From contig NZ_JAUSUQ010000004.1 of the NCBI RefSeq assembly GCF_030814135.1, forward strand, positions 186,001 through 250,000: 64,000 nt of DNA, given 5' to 3'. Positions 52,411 to 60,151 of this stretch are shown piece after piece (the first letter of the stretch is position 1; every line of letters begins with the position of its first letter). The notes under the pieces are model-generated. The model was not told where the DNA came from, ran no database searches, and was given only the letters and a program-made list of their open reading frames with translations. The translations under genes were made by a program, and so were the position numbers. The stretch comes from Caldalkalibacillus uzonensis (GTDB lineage: Bacteria > Bacillota > Bacilli > Caldalkalibacillales > Caldalkalibacillaceae).

Positions 52411-53418
52411 CTAAATTTTCCTCCTCATCAGGTTGTTTCGTTCTACGCCTCTCTTAACCAAAGCATTTACAAGTACAGCAACCAAAATTATGGCTCCTTG
52501 AATCGCCATTTGCCAGAATGGAGAAACATTAAGCAGAGGCAATGCATTGTTTAAAATCCCCAAAAGTAAAGCACCAAGAAGTACACCTGATATTTTTCCT
52601 GTTCCCCCGGCTATGCTAACCCCACCCAAAACACATGCAGCGATAACCGTTAATTCATACCCCATTGCAGTATCAGGTTGAGCTGATGCAAATTTAGAGA
52701 CCCACAACACACCTGACAAACCGGCAAGCCCCCCCATAATGGTATAAACTAGAAACAAAATTTTAGTATTGTTTATTCCACTGACCTTTGCTGATTCAGG
52801 ATTGCTTCCCACAGCATAAATCTGCCTTCCTGTTCGGGTGTGGTTAACAAAGTAGTAGAAAATGACATAGACCATGATTGCAATGAAAACCAGTGTATTG
52901 ATGCCAAGGATGCTTCCTGTGGCAATAGATTTGAAACTGGCTGGCATTTCATTGGCACTGACCCACTGACCTCCGCTGATCATAAATGTCAGTCCGCGAT
53001 AAACGTTCATCATGGCTAATGTAGCAATGATAGGCAATATGCCAGCCTTAGCCACAAGAACACCTAAAACGTTTCCACAAATTATACCCACTAATATACC
53101 AAGCAAAATGGCCATAAAGACAGGCAGATCTGGATAAGAACTGACGGTTAACGCGGTGATCATCCCCGATAAGGCCAATGTTGCGCCAACAGACAAATCA
53201 ATACCCCTGGTTACAATCACGAGCATCATACCAACAGCCAGAATGCTGAGAATAGCCGTGTTGGTTAGCATGTCCCTTAAATTATCCAAAGTCAGAAAAC
53301 TCGGGTTTCTCAGTTGGATCAAAACAGCAAGTATGACTATAAAACCTAACAAACCAACTTCCCTGTACTTAGCAATACTGATACTGATAGTTGTCCTTTC
53401 AAGTATTTTTTCAGCCAT
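52411..53418 (-). CDS. rhaP: Rhamnose ABC importer permease
   Basis: A 335-residue RbsC-type permease. ATG 53418 follows AGTGGGGGACGTCA and is preferred over ATG 53439, which has no ribosome site. Landmarks are VTRGIDLSVGATLALSGMI, YAVGSNPESAKVSGINNTK and AACVLGGVSIAGGTGKISG. About nine helices are predicted. It starts 23 bases after the rhaT stop and is followed closely by rhaQ. Confidence 0.9.
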   Translation of the reverse strand: MAEKILERTTISISIAKYREVGLLGFIVILAVLIQLRNPSFLTLDNLRDMLTNTAILSILAVGMMLVIVTRGIDLSVGATLALSGMITALTVSSYPDLPVFMAILLGILVGIICGNVLGVLVAKAGILPIIATLAMMNVYRGLTFMISGGQWVSANEMPASFKSIATGSILGINTLVFIAIMVYVIFYYFVNHTRTGRQIYAVGSNPESAKVSGINNTKILFLVYTIMGGLAGLSGVLWVSKFASAQPDTAMGYELTVIAACVLGGVSIAGGTGKISGVLLGALLLGILNNALPLLNVSPFWQMAIQGAIILVAVLVNALVKRGVERNNLMRRKI

Positions 53419-53440
53419 TGACGTCCCCCACTTTGACATG

Positions 53441-54965
53441 TTATACTGCCGTATCCTGCACACCAGTGACCGCGTTTTTTATCATTGCGGCTTCTAAAAT
53501 GGTTTCTTGGGAGGCATCTTGTGCCTTAAGTGTAGCGGTCACCCTGCCCTCACGCATAACCACAATACGATCACTCATCCCGATCACTTCCGGCATTTCT
53601 GAAGAAACAAGAATAATCCCGTAACCTTGGGCTGCCAGATCACTGATGATCTCATATATGGCTGATTTAGCACCAACGTCGACACCCTTGGTTGGTTCAT
53701 CAAGAATAATAATATCCAAGTCAGCAGCCAACAGTTTGGCAAAAACGACTTTTTGCTGGTTTCCCCCTGATAAAGAACTGACTTTATCAAAGATACTATT
53801 AGCTTTAACCTGAAGTTTTTCACTAAGTTTTTTTGGCTACACTGGACTCACTTTTATCCTTTAACCACCCATGTTTAGAAAATTTCCCCAATGTAGATAA
53901 AGTAATGTTTTTATCTAAACCCCAGTCAAGTATCAAACCTTGTTGCTGTCTGTCTTCTGGTAAATAACCAATTCCAAAACCCATGGCCTGCAGCGGATTG
54001 GTGATTTGAATCCTTTTTCCTCTCAAATAGATGGCTCCCCGATCATAAGGGGTAAGGCCAGCAATAGCTTGACAAACTTCACTTCGCCCTGCGCCAACAA
54101 GTCCCGTAATACCCAAAATTTCACCCTGATGCAGTGTAAAAGTTACATCTGCAAAAAAACCTGTCTTACCAAGACCTTTCACCCGCAAAAGCTCTTCTCC
54201 TATTTTGTTTTCCTTTTTAGGGTAAAGTTGAGTGACTTCCCGCCCTACCATGGCAACGATCAACTCTTCCTTAGTAATATCATTAACGCCCCACGACCCA
54301 ATATATTTCCCATCCCTTAAGACAGTCACTTGACTGGCCAGCCTGTACATATCTTCAAATCTATGGGTGATAAAAATCACAGATACTCCTTTATCTCTCA
54401 TCTGTTCTGTAATCCGGTACAACTCTTCACTTTCTCTTGCTGACAGCGCTGCTGTCGGTTCATCCATAATCATAATCTTGGCCTCTGTAGAGAGTGCTTT
54501 GGCAATCTCCACAATTTGTTGCTGGGCAACACTTAACCCGCTCATTTGTGTTTTGGGGTCAATATCAGTTCCCAGTTCACGTAACAATTCTCTTGCCTTT
54601 TCATGCATTTCTTTCCACAGCAATCGCCCTGTCCATTTGTCAATTCTTTCATGCCCCATAAAAATATTTTCAGTTACAGTCAGGTCTGGAAAGCAGGTCA
54701 CATGCTGATAAATGGCTGCAATTCCTAATTTTTGCGCATCTTTAGGATTGTTTATCTCCACCTTTGTCCCATTAAAATAGATTTCTCCCTCGTCAGGAGA
54801 ATGGACTCCAGTAATAATTTTGATAAAAGTGGATTTACCTGCTCCATTCTCCCCCATTAAAGCGTGTATCTCTCCTGGCTTTAGCCGAAAGTGAACATTC
54901 TCTAAAGCTTTTACACCTGGGAATGATTTGCTTATTGATTTCAATTCCAGAACATATTCAGACAT
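53441..54965 (-). pseudogene. rhaT: Rhamnose ABC importer ATPase, one-base frameshift
   Basis: A double-domain sugar ATPase (RbsA class). ATG 54965 follows GGGAGTAGCG. The first domain is complete: Walker A GENGAGKST, signature LSVAQQQIVEIAKAL and Walker B IMIMDEPTAAL. The second domain starts with GLVGAGRSEV. After [11 protein letters not shown] the frame meets TAG at 53823. Removing one A from the A7 tract (T7 at 53828-53834 on +) restores [11 protein letters not shown], the second signature [11 protein letters not shown] and [11 protein letters not shown], up to the stop at 53441. That gives a 507-residue protein of normal length. It is either a real mutation, a sequence error or slippage at A7. 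Confidence 0.88.
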
Positions 54966-54998
54966 GACTCGCTACTCCCATCTCCTTATTGTCGTTTT

Positions 54999-56501
54999 TT
55001 ACCGGCAAATGGTGACGTATTCCACACCAAGAATCTCGGCCACCTTTTCAAATAATGAGGCATTGTGTCCAATAGACAAGGCACAATGATGAGTCGGTGC
55101 CTCAGCAAACCAACGGCTCATATACTCATCCGGATGTAAGGGAAACTTAACGGGTGTTTGAGTGTTTCCGATTCGCATAATCTCGCCATTTGTTGATTCG
55201 CCTTGACTAATGATCATTTTCAGCTTTCCCTCTCCGGTTTGGGTGATATTTAAAGTGGTCACCGGTCCTGTTCTTACTTTTGCTTCTACGGAAATTCCAC
55301 TACCTTGCTTCCCGTGATACAAACCCATGCCCCTTAAAATGGGTTTACCTTGGGAAATGGCAATATGAAAAGGACCATCATGCCCCAACAGTATCGTTTG
55401 GTCAATATAGTCAACCACTACAATCTCTGAGTAACTGCCTCCCCGTCCTAAAATATCGCAAATCTTCATGGCCACAGCTGTTTTAAGATCTCCTTCTCCG
55501 GAACAAGGAATCCCTTTGGCTGTTAGTAGCGAATGCCCCAAGATAAATCCAGCCTGCAACTTCTCATATTCACTGCCGGGAGAACCATGGTAGTAATAAG
55601 TAAGGGAATCTAAATCATACGCTTTAACCAGTTTTTCCTGAGCGACTGCAACCGTACAGGACCACTCCATTTGTTCATCAGTTGGTTTTCTGGCAATGGG
55701 GTCGGCTGGAGAATCCCCGCTGATTTCAAACATAGTCTTAACCTCTTCCATTTTGTTTCGTACTTCAGTAGGTGTCACTTCATCCACGAACTTGGCCAAA
55801 TCACACATCTCCAAAATTTCAACATGCAATCCTGTTTGAGCTTGTATCATCGTAAAATCGCTGTACATATCTAACATCCCGTTATAGGTATTACCTAAAA
55901 ATCCAAATCGGCTGTGTTGCAATGTACGTGCAACGCCTGCACTAAGTATCCATTCTTCAATTTCTTTCCATGCCCGGATAGCTTCAGGGCGTTCATGAGT
56001 CGTCTCATTGGTAAGGGAGATGGAAGGGGTATAGTCCAAACCAAGCAAACCATTAATGACACGGAAAGGAATACCCGCCCGATTGAAGGCGTTAGATAAC
56101 TCAGAAACAGGACAAGCACCGCAATGTGCCAACCACTCTCCTGTGGTTGTTTGAGCATAATTAATTCTTTCAGTAGGCTGTAGATTAAGAATGATAACAG
56201 GTTTCTGACAAATTTGATGAACCGGTAACACAGCTGCGCTGGTGGAATAGGTGGCTGAATGACAAAAGATAATATCTACACTATTTTTGTTAAACCACTC
56301 TCCTGCTTCCCGAGCTTTACCTTCAGTGTCAACAAGACCAAAATTATAAACCTCTCCAAATGTTTGCATTTTATTCTCGATAAATTGCCCGTACTCTAGC
56401 AATCTTTCCCTTAAGCCTTCAAACTGGTTCCAGTAAGCTTCAAGCCCGATAGAATATAAACCCACTCTCGCTTTTTTTGCCGGTTTGATTGGATCGAACA
56501 T
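54999..56501 (-). CDS. L-arabinose/L-fucose isomerase-superfamily protein of rhamnose locus
   Basis: A 500-residue protein of the AraA/FucI fold. ATG 56501 is favoured; GTG 56513 overlaps GGGAG. The N-terminal region (RVGLYSIGLEAYWNQFEGLRE) is Rossmann-like as in FucI/AraA. GFLGNTYNGMLDMYSDFT, CSGEGDLKTAVAMKICDILG and the C-terminal THHCALSIGHNASLFEKVAE fit the superfamily, including an EGD metal-site stretch. Its role beside a full RhaI is unclear: it may isomerise another deoxy- or pentose sugar taken up by the same importer. It lies between rhaM and rhaT in the transport unit. Confidence 0.7.
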   Translation of the reverse strand: MFDPIKPAKKARVGLYSIGLEAYWNQFEGLRERLLEYGQFIENKMQTFGEVYNFGLVDTEGKAREAGEWFNKNSVDIIFCHSATYSTSAAVLPVHQICQKPVIILNLQPTERINYAQTTTGEWLAHCGACPVSELSNAFNRAGIPFRVINGLLGLDYTPSISLTNETTHERPEAIRAWKEIEEWILSAGVARTLQHSRFGFLGNTYNGMLDMYSDFTMIQAQTGLHVEILEMCDLAKFVDEVTPTEVRNKMEEVKTMFEISGDSPADPIARKPTDEQMEWSCTVAVAQEKLVKAYDLDSLTYYYHGSPGSEYEKLQAGFILGHSLLTAKGIPCSGEGDLKTAVAMKICDILGRGGSYSEIVVVDYIDQTILLGHDGPFHIAISQGKPILRGMGLYHGKQGSGISVEAKVRTGPVTTLNITQTGEGKLKMIISQGESTNGEIMRIGNTQTPVKFPLHPDEYMSRWFAEAPTHHCALSIGHNASLFEKVAEILGVEYVTICR

Positions 56502-56547
56502 TTGGATTATCACTCCCAGCTTTTTAAATAAGGAATTTAATTTGAAT

Positions 56548-56561
56548 CGTAATCGCTTACA
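56548..56561 (-). promoter_or_regulatory. cre-like site between rhaM and the AraA/FucI-like gene
   Basis: On the - strand TGTAAGCGATTACG matches the CcpA consensus at 13 of 14 positions. It is inside the rha transport unit, where a bound CcpA could block elongation. Confidence 0.5.
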
Positions 56562-56588
56562 TTTTTGGACTAAGACTAGAATCTCTAT

Positions 56589-56903
56589 TCATTTTGCTTC
56601 AAAGTGAAATACTTCGGGAATCACTTTTATCGTTCCCCCATCATGATGTTGAATTAACAAATCAGACATATACTTTTGCCATCTAATATTGGCTTCATGC
56701 CTCTCCAGTTTAGCCATAGCTTCATTAAAGTTTTCTACTTCCATATAAGCAAACAATGTTCCACCATCCATAAAAATACTGTACGTCTTAATCCCAACAT
56801 CTTCAAAAGCTCGGAGCAACTCTGGATAAACAGCCTGATGCCGCTTGATGTACTCTTGTTGATCTTTCTCTCTGATACGCAATACAAAAGCTACTCTTTC
56901 CAA
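56589..56903 (-). CDS. rhaM: L-rhamnose mutarotase
   Basis: A 104-residue dimeric alpha-beta barrel enzyme interconverting alpha and beta anomers of L-rhamnose. The start is TTG 56903, with GGAGGGGGTAGGATTC in front. The family pattern is clear: RVAFVLRIREKDQQEYIKRH (catalytic H at about residue 22), YSIFMDGGTLFAYMEVENF and WQKYMSDLL. It is the first gene of the rha transport unit and follows the second copy of the 22-bp element. Confidence 0.93.
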   Translation of the reverse strand: MERVAFVLRIREKDQQEYIKRHQAVYPELLRAFEDVGIKTYSIFMDGGTLFAYMEVENFNEAMAKLERHEANIRWQKYMSDLLIQHHDGGTIKVIPEVFHFEAK

Positions 56904-57457
56904 GAATCCTACCCCCTCCGAAAAATTTGAAATTGTTTTGTTTAATTCTGATTTAAAATAATATTATTTTATGTTTTTGTTTGTTTGTTTTTGATTTTAT
57001 TTATATTGAATTATAAATGGAACTAGATTTAAAATCAATATTTTAATACCAAAAAAGTTAGACATTTTAAAAAGATTGTCACTCAGCAACAAAGGCTGAG
57101 CCATAGGTGGTATCACCTTGGATCAGCCCCTTGCTCATTCTATTAAAATGCGCTTGCCCTGCTAACATCTTTATCCTATCTCCGCAACCTTCACAATTGG
57201 AGACTGTCTTTTCAGTGATTATGGAAATTATTTTTTATTAAACGAATAATAATAGAAAAATGGCTTAATATGAGAGGCAACTGCATATGCAGGGTGGAAG
57301 GTGACCACTCCCTTTTTTATTTTAAGAAGGGAGTGGTACAGGTAAAGCTGACCATATACGATGTGTGAGTCAAGTCTTCGTGGGGTGCTCTCGACATTTC
57401 TGAGAATGGAAAAATGACCTTTTTTGAACACCAAAAAACAATGTTCAAAGCTTGTGC
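56904..57457. other. Intergenic region: rhaM control region and three hairpins
   Basis: About 550 bases without a supportable gene. 56925-57010 is very AT-rich, with the shared 22-bp element and runs of TTTG repeats. Then come an imperfect 14-bp hairpin at 57094-57128 (GGCTGA, CCA, AGGTG arms), a perfect 11-bp hairpin ACCACTCCCTT/AAGGGAGTGGT (57304-57314 with 57327-57337), and TTTGAACA/TGTTCAAA (57423-57430 with 57442-57449) right after the PLP-enzyme stop. None has a convincing T tail. 57140-57290 shows nothing. Confidence 0.5.
56925..56946. promoter_or_regulatory. Shared 22-bp element, copy 2 (candidate rhamnose operator)
   Basis: It matches copy 1 at 50113-50134 at 19 of 22 positions, differing at positions 5, 11 and 21. 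It lies directly upstream of the rhaM ribosome site, so a bound regulator would block the transport unit. Confidence 0.5.
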
Positions 57458-58663
57458 TCAAATTGCCTGCAGGGCTTGCAACACATCTGCCTTCAGGTCC
57501 TCGATATGCTCGATGCCGACTGATAAGCGTACGTAATTGGGCGGAATCCCGGCAGTACGCATTTGCTCCTCGGTCATGACGCCTTCCCACATCGCCGCTG
57601 TATGTACCACCAGTGAATCAATCCCTCCCAGGCTGACAGCATTAGGGATCAGTTTTAATGCAGAGACGAAGCGCTGCGTCTCCTCATACCCACCTTTGAT
57701 GGCAAGGGCAATCACCGCCCCAAAACCGCGCATCTGGCGTTTCGCCAACTCATGTTGCGGATGGCTGGTAAGACCTGGGTAATACACCTGCTCGATCTGC
57801 GGCTGTGCCTCGAGAAACTCGGCCAGGGCAAGGGCATTGGCGTTAATGCGTTCAATCCTTAACGGAAGTGTACGCAGACCGCGCAAAAGCAACCAGGCAT
57901 CCATTGGCGAGAGAACGGAACCGATGGAGATATGCGTCTGCCAAATACGCTCTGCCAACTCCTCGCTGGTGCAGATCACACCCGCTGTTAAATCATGGTG
58001 TCCGCCTAGATATTTGGTTGCGCTGTGAATGACCACATCCACACCCAGATCATGGGGACGCTGATTGATCGGTGAGGCGAAAGTGTTGTCGGCCACAACG
58101 AGGATGCCACGAGGGCGGGCCAGCTCCACTACGGCGGCCAGATCGGTAATCACCAAAGTTGGATTGGCTGGCGACTCCGTCATGATAAGCTTTGTATTAG
58201 GTCGAAGCGCTGCTTCAAAGGCCGAGATGTCGGCTTGCTCGACCAATGTCACTTCGACACCAAAACGAGGCAGCATCTCGTCCATGATTTTGGCGGTACT
58301 CATATAATGCCTGGTCTGTGCGATCACATGGTCGCCTGCGCTGACCAGCGTAAGAAGAGTTGTGGCAATCGCCCCCATTCCGGAACCGGTTACCAGTGCG
58401 GTTTCTGTGCCTTCAAGCTCAGCCATTATCTTCTTAACCCGCTCATGTACTGGATTACCGTATCGGGTGTAATACCTGGGATGGCTGGAAGTTCCGGCCA
58501 TTTCCGCAAATTGGGCGGAATTTTGCGCACGGAACGTGGCTGAGTAATAAATGGCAGGAGCCACCGTGCCATCATTGGTCACCCAATCATCGCCATGTAC
58601 CACCAAGGTTTCGTCCCGGAGTTCATCAAGATTGAACTGCTCATGAGGATCATGTTTGTTCAT
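57458..58663 (-). CDS. Cys/Met-metabolism PLP enzyme (cystathionine/methionine gamma-lyase type)
   Basis: A 401-residue fold-type I PLP enzyme of the trans-sulfuration family. ATG 58663 follows AAAGGTGTGAG at 9 bases. The PLP lysine is K217 in HSATKYLGGH. YYTRYGNPVHERVKKIMAELEG, GSGMGAIATTLLTLVSAGD, TESPANPTLVITD and NTFASPINQRP are family landmarks; the arginine in VRLSVGIEHIEDL binds the substrate carboxylate. Whether it is a gamma-lyase, beta-lyase or gamma-synthase cannot be decided. It stands alone, and its base composition is more GC-rich than the rha genes beside it, so separate acquisition is possible. Confidence 0.85.
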   Translation of the reverse strand: MNKHDPHEQFNLDELRDETLVVHGDDWVTNDGTVAPAIYYSATFRAQNSAQFAEMAGTSSHPRYYTRYGNPVHERVKKIMAELEGTETALVTGSGMGAIATTLLTLVSAGDHVIAQTRHYMSTAKIMDEMLPRFGVEVTLVEQADISAFEAALRPNTKLIMTESPANPTLVITDLAAVVELARPRGILVVADNTFASPINQRPHDLGVDVVIHSATKYLGGHHDLTAGVICTSEELAERIWQTHISIGSVLSPMDAWLLLRGLRTLPLRIERINANALALAEFLEAQPQIEQVYYPGLTSHPQHELAKRQMRGFGAVIALAIKGGYEETQRFVSALKLIPNAVSLGGIDSLVVHTAAMWEGVMTEEQMRTAGIPPNYVRLSVGIEHIEDLKADVLQALQAI

Positions 58664-58694
58664 ACTCACTCACACCTTTTCTTTATATTTTATT

Positions 58695-59267
58695 CTATAT
58701 CTTCCAGCCGCTCACCACTTTGGCTCCCAGGCAGCTCTTAAAATGCTCCACTGCCCAGCGATGACCTTCCTGGTTGAAACTTTGCACCGCATCCTCGTGC
58801 ACCACGATGTTAAATCCTTTGTTATACGCATCTACAGCCGTATGCAACACACAAATATCCGTGCACACGCCCACTAAATGAAGAGTGTTGATTCCCCGCT
58901 CCCTTAACTTAATCTCCAGGTTGGTACCGGCAAAGGCACTGTAGCGGGTTTTATCCAGCCATAAGATTTGTTGCTGATATTGGGGATTGTTTTTAATCGT
59001 GTCGTAATACGCTCCAAGCGCCCCGTACTGGTCCCGCCCTTTTGTCTCACGGATATTGTGGGGCGGAAACAACTTTGTTTCAGGATGGTAGGGATCCCCT
59101 TCATCATGGACATCAACGGCAAAGACGACGTAGTCGCCGTTTTCCACAAATTGCTTGGTAAGCTCTGTAATGCGCTCTTCAATGGCCTGCCCCGGCTCCC
59201 CGCAGGTCAGCTTTCCGTCGTCAGCGACAAAATCATGCGTATAATCAATGATAATCAACGCCTCCAT
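58695..59267 (-). CDS. pncA: Nicotinamidase
   Basis: A 190-residue cysteine hydrolase that converts nicotinamide to nicotinate for NAD salvage, closely resembling Bacillus YueJ. ATG 59267 has GGGGAG 8 bases upstream; GTG 59276 is less likely. The catalytic triad is D8 (IIIDYTHDF), K106 (LDKTRYSAFAGT) and C139 (VCTDICVLHTAVDAYNKGF). Metal ligands are probably D52, H54 and H70 or H61. The gene follows the Doc toxin gene by about 40 bases and may be read from the same promoter. Confidence 0.92.
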   Translation of the reverse strand: MEALIIIDYTHDFVADDGKLTCGEPGQAIEERITELTKQFVENGDYVVFAVDVHDEGDPYHPETKLFPPHNIRETKGRDQYGALGAYYDTIKNNPQYQQQILWLDKTRYSAFAGTNLEIKLRERGINTLHLVGVCTDICVLHTAVDAYNKGFNIVVHEDAVQSFNQEGHRWAVEHFKSCLGAKVVSGWKI

Positions 59268-59307
59268 GGCATTCACTCCCCATCAAATACAATTTTAACA
59301 GTATCCG

Positions 59308-59706
59308 CTATCGATATTCTTCAGTATGCTGTTTAAACCATTCAATAATATCAGAAAATTCAAGGTTCCCATTGGCCACAAGGACGATGAATACTTCATT
59401 TTCATCATCATCGGGTATGATCTTATAGCCATTTTTCTTTAAAAAGATGTCGGTAGCAACAAATGCTGTTCGCTTATTTCCGTTAAAAAAAGGATGGTTT
59501 CTTACTAACGATTCGAACAAAGCAGCTGCCTTTTCAAATAAGGTTGGGTAAGCCTCTTGACCAAATACGGTCTGTTGGGGCCGGTAGACTGCTGATTCAA
59601 GCAAACCTTGGTCTTTGATTCCTGCTTGCTCACCTTCTCCATACTTCTTCATCGCCATAAAATGAATGACTGCCACATCTCTGGGACTCAAATACCTTGT
59701 GGCCAT
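59308..59706 (-). CDS. doc: Doc-family toxin (death-on-curing, Fic fold)
   Basis: A 132-residue Fic-fold toxin. The motif HPFFNGNKRTA begins at H71; the GNK variant in place of GNGR marks Doc kinases, which phosphorylate elongation factor Tu. YLSPRDVAVIHFMAMKKYG and the YRPQQTVFGQEAYP segment are family landmarks. It starts one base after the antitoxin stop, a normal toxin-antitoxin coupling. Activity is expected because all motif residues are present. Confidence 0.88.
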   Translation of the reverse strand: MATRYLSPRDVAVIHFMAMKKYGEGEQAGIKDQGLLESAVYRPQQTVFGQEAYPTLFEKAAALFESLVRNHPFFNGNKRTAFVATDIFLKKNGYKIIPDDDENEVFIVLVANGNLEFSDIIEWFKQHTEEYR

Positions 59707-59707
59707 G

Positions 59708-59971
59708 TTATCTGTCCTTAAGTCTTTTTAATACCTCATGGTGTTCTTCGAAGGTTTCAGTAAGCATTTCCAACATCTCAGCATCCACTTGATCTTCCCA
59801 TTTGACCTTTTTGGTAATCATAATTTGCCCATCCTTAACCTCAAATTCAAGTTCATCCCCACGTTTAATGTTAAAAGCATCAGTGATCGCTTTTGGCAAG
59901 CCGACACCCAAACTGTTACCCATTTGGGTCACTTTGCGAATCTCTTTTTTACTCATCGCATTCACACCCAT
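59708..59971 (-). CDS. AbrB/MazE-type antitoxin
   Basis: An 82- to 87-residue antitoxin. An AbrB swapped-hairpin DNA-binding domain covers about residues 8-52 (RKVTQMGNSLGVGLPKAITD, then KRGDELEFEVKDGQIMI). The C-terminal tail EMLEMLTETFEEHHEVLKRL is an amphipathic helix that would neutralise Doc. The start is either ATG 59971 (AAGGAG 11 bases upstream) or ATG 59955. It precedes the toxin gene and probably represses its own promoter through the inverted repeat at 60028-60063. Confidence 0.85.
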   Translation of the reverse strand: MGVNAMSKKEIRKVTQMGNSLGVGLPKAITDAFNIKRGDELEFEVKDGQIMITKKVKWEDQVDAEMLEMLTETFEEHHEVLKRLKDR

Positions 59972-60027
59972 TCTCTTTTGATCTCCTTTTTAGTTTAGTT
60001 TAAAATGTGGCTGTTTATACGTTCATA

Positions 60028-60063
60028 CAATATATATGTAATAACATTATAACATGTATATTG
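60028..60063 (-). promoter_or_regulatory. Toxin-antitoxin promoter with flanking operator repeat
   Basis: TATAAT (60051-60046 on the - strand, with an extended TG) lies inside an inverted repeat: 60028-60039 (CAATATATATGT) pairs with 60052-60063 (ACATGTATATTG) at 11 of 12 positions. Binding of the antitoxin dimer to both arms would cover the -10 box. Confidence 0.55.
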
Positions 60064-60081
60064 GCAGCATTCAATCAATCC

Positions 60082-60114
60082 CAAAAAGAACCGCTGGCCA
60101 ACACCTGCCAACGG
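60082..60114 (-). terminator. Terminator after the aldehyde dehydrogenase operon
   Basis: On the - strand CCGTTGGC (60114-60107) and GCCAGCGG (60098-60091) form a stem with one G-U pair, followed by TTCTTTTTGG. It ends the symporter/M20/SDR/dehydrogenase operon before the toxin-antitoxin promoter. Confidence 0.7.
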
Positions 60115-60151
60115 CTACTCTCAAATCAAACAAACTCCCTTTCTATATACC

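Noticed and set aside
53823-53840. Programmed ribosomal frameshift in rhaT
   Set aside because: The needed shift is +1, not the -1 usual on A-rich slippery heptamers, and no stimulatory structure or conserved case for RbsA-type ATPases is known to me. Error, mutation or transcript slippage is more likely.
56940-57010. CRISPR-like or simple repeat array of TTTG units
   Set aside because: The units are short, irregular and AT-rich with no spacers. This is promoter-region sequence, not an array.
57094-57128. Terminator for the PLP-enzyme gene
   Set aside because: The hairpin is strong but lacks a T-run on either strand and lies more than 300 bases from the stop.
57228-57590. 120-codon frame on the - strand
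   Set aside because: It overlaps the C-terminus of the PLP enzyme in another frame and runs into the hairpin region; composition is not protein-like.
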